Below are positions 36,101 through 45,100 of a DNA stretch of 64,000 nt, piece after piece. Positions within the stretch are counted from its first letter, which is position 1. Each line of letters starts with the position of its first letter. This DNA comes from Symsagittifera roscoffensis (Eukaryota; Xenacoelomorpha; Acoela; Convolutidae). The notes beneath the pieces were generated by a model that saw only the letters and a program-made list of their open reading frames with translations, was not told where the DNA came from and made no database searches. The position numbers and the translations under genes are program-made. The stretch covers positions 54,154,397-54,218,396 of the forward strand of contig NC_087065.1 of the NCBI RefSeq assembly GCF_963678635.1. Reading direction: 5' to 3'.

Positions 36101-39100
36101 CGTTTAATTTTTAAAAACAATTTTAAGGATATGAGGCTCGAACGAAAATTAAATGCTGATTTATATACTCAATCATTTTAACTCTTTTTCCAATTTATTT
36201 TCTGACACAGTGGAAATTTTTGGATTTCTTAAGATAGAGACACGTATTTTATTTTGGCTTCGGGTTATTCAGAATGAAGTTGTTTTCACTGCATCATAAA
36301 TTTATTTGGCTAAAAAATGACTGCGTTTTGTTTACGCTGTTTTTTCCTCCAAACATTGGTTGTTGTCATTGGTAAGTTTTACCGGAACGTAATGTTTAGC
36401 TTTGGGACTTTGATAGCTGTAAGCCGCATTAAAACCAATTGGTCCTAAAACCGTGCGTTGCGGTAATCCACTAATGGTTTGCAGCATCGTGGTAATCTCC
36501 CCATTTGTTGCGAGTTGCCCATTCGCAAAAAAATCTGCCGAGATGATTTATAAATGAAGGAAAAGTAATTGAGTTGTAACACATGAGTTGAAAACTGGCT
36601 AATTGATAGAAAAAAAATGCACAAGAATTACATCACTTGATTTGGAATTTGTCAATGCAAGTGACGGGAGAGACGTTTACAAGAGGAAAAAATTTTCATA
36701 AAAAAGTTCTAATACTCTATAGAGCAGCCAAAAAATAACGTTTCCCTCTGATGCGAGCACTTTTGTTAATTTTTATTTTCTCTACGAAGACGTGAACAAT
36801 AAAATAGATGTCAAATTTTAATACTTCTAAAAAATCACTTAATTTGGATTCTTTCTAAGTCCATCCACAAAATATTTCAAAATTATAGCAAGCATTGCTT
36901 AGTACACTTTTTTTCCCGACCAAGTTTCTATGTGAAAACTTTTGTCAAAATTAGAAAAAAATTGACAAAATACCACAGGATTAGGGGTCTTAGTGTTTTT
37001 TTTTGACGGCCAAAAAATTACACGAGGAAACTTCACAGTCCAAAATTTTAAAACTAAATCAATTTCACTTTGTGTTAATGTTGTCGATTGATGTGACAAA
37101 GGTAGTTATCAAGAGTTGTTTTGGTTGAAATCGATAGGATCGGTAATTTTCCTTAAACTAAAATTCAGTGTTTGTAGTTACATATGTACGAAAAAACTAT
37201 AATATTAGAAAAAATTGTCAGGAATAATTCGTTCTTATGTTTTCGTTTTTGCTGTTCAAAAATTGTTCACACGGCATTTTGCATGTAAATAATGCTGTAT
37301 AAATTTGTTCTTATGTTCACGCTGAGACGTTTTGATGAAGTTTGTAACCTGAAAAGCAATTCTAAATAGACTTTCAAATATTGAACTGCAGAAAAAATCA
37401 TTGGGAAACTGGAAAAGAGCCGGTTGGTTAAAAATCAGAGAACCAATCAAGGCTGACACACTTTGGCAGTTGTTTCAAATTCCAACAAATATAAACAAAA
37501 TAACCATGAAAACAGAAGTAAATTTTATTCATTTCAACTTCTTCGGATCAAGATATGTTGTAGTTTTTTTCTTTGAGCTCACACTTAGAGTTTTAGTTGG
37601 CGGTAATTTGTGTGTACGCTAAGGTTTTCCGGAAGATTTGTTGAAATAGTATATTCGTATGTAGTGTTTCATAGGTTTCCGGGCTCTATATAATCGTTAA
37701 ATACTAGCATATATCAAAATCTATGAATTGTCAGCAATCTACCGTTCATTTTTATTGTCTGGACTACTCTCTGAATCAATCTTTTTGCTCGTGGGTGGCA
37801 GATCAGAGATTGCCTTTTTAATCACTTTGATTTGCATCAAATTTTGATTTGATCGCTACCGTACTCGGGTTCATTGACGCTACCAAGCATGGTCTGATCA
37901 CTGACAGATTTTTCTTAGCTGATTTAATAGTTGTTATTTTTTGCGAAAACTTCCATCAAGCCACTTCAATTGTCAAAAGCAACCAAAATTTTGCTTGGTC
38001 TTTGATATGGGCTCAGTTCATATGATTTTTTCCGTACCTCTGCTTCCAGTCGCTTGGAGACTCTTTTTCTAGTGATGGTCTAATTTTCCGAAAAATCTCA
38101 TTTTTTTATGATAAATTTTTCTGCGCCTTGAGACATGTTATGTCAAAAGGCCATCGTTCAAAAAGCAGTTTCTTCTCGCTGTTTTCCTTGAAGCAGCTTC
38201 TGAGCATCGTCTCTCATTTGCTTTCTGAATTGCGGCTCAACTAAAGATATCAGAAATCGGTCTTTAAATTTTTTCATGATTTCATTTCCAGTTTCAATCG
38301 TGATTCATTTTTACTGCTTAATTTCCAATTATCGCTCTTCATGTGTTTTCGGACGTCCTGAGCTTACCAAATTTTCGGACGTCCTGAGCTTCTGTGTTTG
38401 CGAAAAAATTGGTTCAAAGAAGAAAATTATCTCCTGAGCACTAATAAAACACTGAGAGCATTTGCATGCTGTAAATGCTCTGATGACATAGTTAAATTTG
38501 TAATCAGCGCAAATGCTCATCTGGTTATTCTTGCTGTCATTTCTGATTTTTTTCTAATGCGTGAGTTTTCGCCCGAATCAGAATTGCATCAGTCTTTTCA
38601 CCACAGGCACTGATGACAAACTTTTTGTTCTATCTTGGAAAGGTCCGTAGAGCATCTTCCTGGCAAAGAGCAGTATCCGTTGTCAACAAAACTTTGCCAG
38701 TTTATAAAATGTCTGAAATTCTCACTAGGTGACTCACAAGTATCATGTAACCTCGATTTTTTATCATACGTCAGGCTTCTGGCAGCGTAACTATCATACG
38801 ACAGGCTTCTGGCAGCGGAACTATCATACGACAGGCTTCTGGCAGCGGAAACTGATAATTCAAAAATGAACATTTGTAAGTGGTTTTCAGTTTAGCTATG
38901 CTTTATTGATAGTGAAATGTTTTTCTCAAATTATGTTCTGCTACTTTGATGTTCCATAGGCAAGTTGTTTTTTTTGGCAAAGATGATCACCTCTTTAAGT
39001 TTTTGAGAATGTTCTGGATGCAGTTTGAAATTCCTGCAAGAATTCTCGTACCATTGGGGTGAAGTTTGTGGTCGCCGCATATTGTGAAGTCGCCGATTTT

Positions 39101-42100
39101 CTGGTGTGCCACACTTATCGGAATAGATTGGTAACTCTTCCGGGCAGCACTGATCCGAGCACACCTTTTCTGATCATCATCTCGTATACAATCAATTTCA
39201 CTGTCTTTTGCATTGAATACGGAAAACTGCGTGTTTTGCCAGAAAAAATTGCGAGCACCGGGCTTTTGCTTTTTTTAGGCATTCCAATTGTGACCGTTGC
39301 TAAGGTCCGTTATATCCCATGTATCTAGTTCTGGGTGGTCAGCAGATCCCGTCCATGGAATCTGAAATCCTTGCTTTGTCGTACAGCTGTTGAACGTTCC
39401 ATGACAAATCACACACAGCTGATAACACTTTTGTTGCCACTTGATCTTAAAGAACTCAGAAAGTTTCTGTGCTTCATCGCCGAACTGTAGGACAGCTTGC
39501 TTATCAGCTAGAGTTTTGTCTGCCTTAACTCTCCTTCAACATTATTTCAAGCTGAAGTTTCACGCTATATTTTGTTTGCAACCCGAATGTATGAAAATTA
39601 GTCAAATTCATTTTGTATTAAAATTTCAATTATGTTGTCAATTGAGTTGTTAATTAAGTTGTCAAATAGTGTCAGTTTTTGGTCATATATCGGCATGCTG
39701 TTCATGTCTGATATAAAATATTGTTTGTTTTTGTTATTTAAGTTAGCAATGCACTGGTAGTTAGAGTTTTGTGTTCTAACCCGAATCCAGTTTCAAGCGT
39801 TAATAATCGATTATATGATGATTTTAGTACCAGTCTTACTAAAAATGAGAAAAAAAATTGATTTTATTCAATTATGAATTGATTATACTCTTGCTTTTTG
39901 AAATCCAAGTATAATCAATCATAATGCATTTTAATCAATTATAATCGATTGTTGACCCATCTATTTTTGATACAAATAAAATCTATTATTTTTATCCCAG
40001 TTTCTAATTCATTCAAAATTCTGACAAAATAGGAGATTATAATCAATTTTAATCGATTATAATTGATTAAAAGAGTTTTTTGAATGAACTTTAATCAATT
40101 ATAATCGGTTATAATATATTATAATCTCTTGAAAACTATCCCGATTATAATCTTTTAAATACCTAATTTTGGTAATTATAATCAATTACAATTGTCAAAA
40201 AATCATCATAATTATCTGTTATAATCAATTGCTTACGCCTAAGCTTAGATGCGGGAATACTTCTGAAAGTTTTACGCACTTCTGATGTTTGTACAGCTAT
40301 GCGAGTTAATCATCACTGATCTTTTTTGAACTGAGATGTGTCTCGCCTTTTATTGTAATTTTTTTGCTCGTAAATCGGCCGAGTTTTATTGATCTGAGTC
40401 AATACCAGGTTAGACGAAAACGAACGCAATTTTTTCGGACTTGTGCATTAAATGCCCTCGGATTACTTACCTCCGGAATCCCTCAGAACAGAGCCCCTTC
40501 GACAAAATTTTCCATTTTTGATTGTGTACGCTTCAAATTAGTATTTGGTAGGAAATACTGGAACATTAGATAAAAGAAAAATCTAAAAGATCCTGATTTC
40601 GATATTTCAGAATACTTTTCAAAAAAGTTTAGAAAGAGAGAATAACTGATGTTTCGAAGATTTTGCTCTACTTTCGTTTTCGATTGTCATTTACTTGCCT
40701 GGTCTCCCTGGAACTTCTTTTTGGCTAGTAATTTCAGGGTTTTTTGGATGTCGTTGGCCAGGGCGTCCCACTGTTTTTCCGCTTCCGCCTTTTTCTTTGG
40801 GTCAGGTGACTCGTAGTCCGGAAGAACTTGCGGAACTTTCTGGAACATGCAAAGAAGCTTAGAGTAATCTAATTTTGAACACAAAATGGTCAGTTTAACG
40901 TGCTAGGGTTGCTTCTAACTTTTTAAAGTAAAATAATCGTAGTACTGTTTTTTACGTTTTTTTAAACTGGATACAACAATTTTACTGAACAATTAAAAGT
41001 GAAGTAATTAGTTGCACCCCCAATTTTTATAGTCTCATTCAGTCTTGAGAACATATGGCGCTCTAAAAGTTTTCAAAATGCACATGCAGCAATTGAGAAC
41101 AAGGATAGCCGGTTACTATGCAAAGAATTTTCCGACCATTGTTTTAACAAAATACAGGAGAAAATTTTTTAGTCTCTTTTTTTTCTGCGTGGTGTGATAA
41201 AAGATCTGAACGAAAAACTAGAGTTTAGGCATATTCAACGGTTGTAGTAAAATAAACAAACTGGCAAAATAAGCATATCTAGTAGTTTTTTTTTCTACAA
41301 TTTTTGAAGAAAAACGACTAGAAAAAAATCAAAAAAATTAGTGTAGTTTCTGAATTTTGGAAGTTTTTGATTCCAAACAGGCGTTAAAAAATTTTAAAAA
41401 ACTTTACTGAGGTGAAACTAAACTTTCACATCTTAAATGAAGCTATTTTAAGCTATTAAAATTGGCTACTTTAAGCCTGCTCGCTCGCTTTAGTCGCTCG
41501 AATTAAGACTAAAAATCAACAATTTTAAACCTGTTTTTTTTTGCGATAAATTTTCGAAACATTTCTAGCTGTCGTTCGAATCACGACTGAAAGGGCTTCA
41601 GCATGATATATTATTCAACCCATTCCGATCAATATTTGAGAAACTTGATTTTGCGTGGGAAAAAGAAAAACTAAAACACATCATCCGAGTACAACGATAC
41701 TCCCTAATTTTCAAATAGTCGCAATGCGAGAGAAAAACTCCTCGCCAAAACTGCAAAATAATTGTAGCATAAACTAAAATCCCCGCAAAAAATGGCAGTA
41801 AAATTGTTCATTTACGGAACACAGAAATTGAAGTTTTTTAAACCGTTAAAATAAACAAAGATATACTTCACATTTTTCCGTTTTCTGTGTAACAAAGTTC
41901 ATGGCTGATATAATGACACATGATAAAAAAGAGCATTAAAAAGGATGTAATTAAACAAAAAATTAAGCAAAAAAATTATATATGTTGTTTTCAATGCGTT
42001 GTCCGATCATTAAAACGAATCTCGCCATAGAGGTGTTCGGGGTGACCAACAAACGCTGTAAACAGCACAAGGGGTTAGCTAAGCCAGCTGTAATTATGAT

Positions 42101-45100
42101 GAAAAGTCACTGATTTAGTGCTAAATCAGAGCTAGTTTCTGCAGCGCTGAATCAGCGCTAACTTATGTTCGTTTATGCGCTAATTTATTCTGAAAATTGG
42201 TGAGTTAACACAAACTACTCATTGATTTATTCCTAAAATAGCAAAAGCAACAGTAAAATTTTTCTTTTTTTCCGTTTTCTGAAGAGAGTGATGGAATATT
42301 TGCGCTCGGGGTGTTATTTTTTCTAGACGAATTTCATTTTTTAACAAGCAATTTCTGACGGAACTTTTTAATATCATTTGAAAGATACTGTTGTCCTGAG
42401 CTCAAATTTATATAGGCATTTTACCTGAGATCGTTTTTCGTAAAAATATGGGTTTTAATGATATGGGACGGAGATTTAATAAGTATAAGAAATCATTCCA
42501 AGTTGGACTGAGGCCCGCTCTTTGGTCTATTTAAAACTTTGCTAAATGCAAAATACATCAATTTGTACTTTAAATAGCGTGTGGGCTGATCATTTTCCAA
42601 AATAACATCAAAAAAATGTTCTTTAATTTTTCAGTTTTTCGAAAATTTCATAATTGATTTCATTTTAAATTACTTCATAGAAATTAAAGTGCACTCGGAA
42701 CTTTCAAGGCTTTGCCCTGATACGAGCAGTCTTGTTTCATTTTCGTGACAAGGCGCCTTCTTGGATGTAGTCTGCCAGTCGACCTCATTAGCATAGTTTC
42801 GATTTGTTAACCTCATTAGCATAGTTTCGATTTGTCATCCAGCTTTGTGCAGACTCCAAATTTTGCCGCAAAAATCATGAATATTCTGTGAATGAAACTC
42901 ACAATCGAATTTGAATACTACCGTTAACCGCGGAAAAATTCCCGGGGTCAGATAGATTACTCGAATTTATTGGTTGTCAGCTTTTGGCTTTTTTATTTAG
43001 GAAGTTATTTCTGATCATGTCCTTGAAACTGTGGAGACTTTGATAATCCGGCCCGTTGATCATTCCGCTTAAACCTTTTCTACCTACCTAAAATACGTAG
43101 CTTTAAAGCGAAAGCTTTTCTTTTCAAAATTCAACTTCCAGGTGTTATTTGCAGGGCTACATGGAACCCCGATCATCTCTCGGGCGAGTTTTGTTTGAAT
43201 GGGCAGACAGACAATGCCTTGAAAACAACATATTTCGGTTTTTGGCCTTGGTCTTTAAGCTTTTTCATTCATCAAATGTCAATATATCAGCCACAAATCT
43301 CGTTTCAGAGAAAATGGGAAAACGTGAAGCAAATCTTTATTCATTTTATCGGCTGTAAACAAAGAAAAAAATACAATTTCTGTGTTTCGTGACTGTGCAG
43401 TTTGTTTTCTTTTTGCCTAGGATTAAGTTTACACTGCAGGCCGTTTGTTTTATTTGGCAACCATTTTGTGTTCGAATTTGAGTTTTCTCAAGCCGCTCAT
43501 TTGTAAAAAGTTTAGAACGCCTCTTGGGTTAATTACACAAAACGAAAAAAAAAGAATAAATTTTTATTTTTCATCGGTTGAAAATTAAAAGTTAAATCTG
43601 TGACTGTAGCATCTGATTTTAGCTGCGAAAAACGTTCTTAAAGAGTGGCCGGGAAAAAAATACAGTCTACAGTATCTTTCCATAAAACAGTTTCGGAACA
43701 AAAACATCTTTCATTTGACCAAAATTGTTATTTTTAGCATCCAGAATGCATTATTTTGCATGAGGAAAGTTTGCATAAACTGTCCTCATGCAAAAATGTT
43801 CGTTCAGTTCTGGTGGAAATCGTTCACGAGGTTATTTTAGAGGGTATTGTTCACATGCTCCTAGATAAATGGTAATTTGAAGTGCACCTGTGGTATGTAC
43901 ATTCCACTACCCCTCTCGAGATTGTTCTCGTCCAGTTTGTAGAGAGTGGCGACAGAGGAGAAGTCCACTCCGCTGTTCCTGGCCGCTGACTCCAAACTCA
44001 TGTAGTCGAAGCGTGGGATCTCAGTCCTGATCGGGTCGAAGCCATACTTGTCGCACAGGAACACCTGTGCGCCACAGAGAAATTAAGTCCCTTACTCCCC
44101 TCAAGGAGTGAACAATCTCTCTCCTAAATCTTTTTAGGGAGGACACTGTCCAGTTGGTCAAAAGCATTCATTTCCAGCCAATAAGAATTCAGTATTTTGC
44201 GTGCTGGCTTTTTGCTTAAATTTGCCGTTTAATTTGGTAAAATGATTGAAAATTTTTTCAAATGGGCTGCGCCTCTGCCTAAATAACTTCAAAAATGGTA
44301 ATTGCTGACTCGATGGAGCTTCGTAAATATTCCCCCTAAGGTACCTAGTAACTAACATCCACCTGTTCAATGAAAGAAAACAACGGTTAAGCACATATGA
44401 GTTTTTATCCTTTTGCAACGATTTCCTTCCATTCACAATAGGGGGTACGGGAGGGGAGGGGTAACATGACTGCGAGACCGGTGGTTTGTAAGTCACTGAC
44501 CACGAAGTTGGGTCCGGCCGAGTACTGGATACAGTTGCGGATCTCCCTGAGACAGAGCTTCTCGGTGGAGTGGTCTGAGCGGGAGTTGTCTTTGATGCCC
44601 CAACGCATGTCCACCAGCTGGAACTCCAACTTCCTAGCCTCACAGAAGGCACGCAAGTGGGGGTACAGCTCCTTCAGCACAATGTCACGCTCCAATTTGG
44701 TGTCTGAACAAACCAAGGTATCCCAAGTCCATCAATCTTTAATATCTTTCCAAAAACTGTGAAGAATCTTGGTTGAATCTTGAACAAACTCTTGGGTGTC
44801 TAGGCAAGTTCTTGCCAAAAAATCTTGGAAGATATCAAAGGTTCTTCAAGAAAATTCAAGGATATTATTTTTATTTAGATTTGGAGAGCGGTGGTGGCAT
44901 GGCTAAGTCTCCGCCGCTGAACCGAACGGTCCAGAAAGCAACCAGCCCAGAAAGCAACCGCAACCAGCCCAGAAAGCAACCGCAACATAGCAAATAGTTC
45001 TTAACAAGGCGTGCAGGAGCGGTTTTCTGTATTAGCTGTACAGCTCATATGATGGTTATTTCCTTTCGCGGATTAACTTTCTTAAATAATTTCTCACTTT

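Larger units (their letters stand above)
33963..40698. other. Intron 4: decayed coding fragments and repeats
   Basis: A 6.7-kb intron. Protein-like but broken minus-strand sequence is scattered from 35,754 to 39,535 (listed separately), with small tandem repeats at 38,344-38,395 and 38,761-38,850 and an AT-rich array at 39,805-40,235. I see nothing in 33,963-35,750. Confidence 0.6.
40840..43887. other. Intron 3: dispersed repeats, no gene
   Basis: A 3.0-kb AT-rich intron. It contains a diverged copy (about 41,165-41,600) of the repeat at 2,290-2,720, the segment 42,270-42,760 that is duplicated upstream of the gene, and a 28-bp tandem duplication at about 42,780-42,836. Confidence 0.6.

Noticed and set aside
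44158-44652. 164-codon minus-strand frame overlapping exon 2
   Set aside because: It is a shadow in another frame of the well-supported exon 2. Its apparent length comes from the GC-rich exon.
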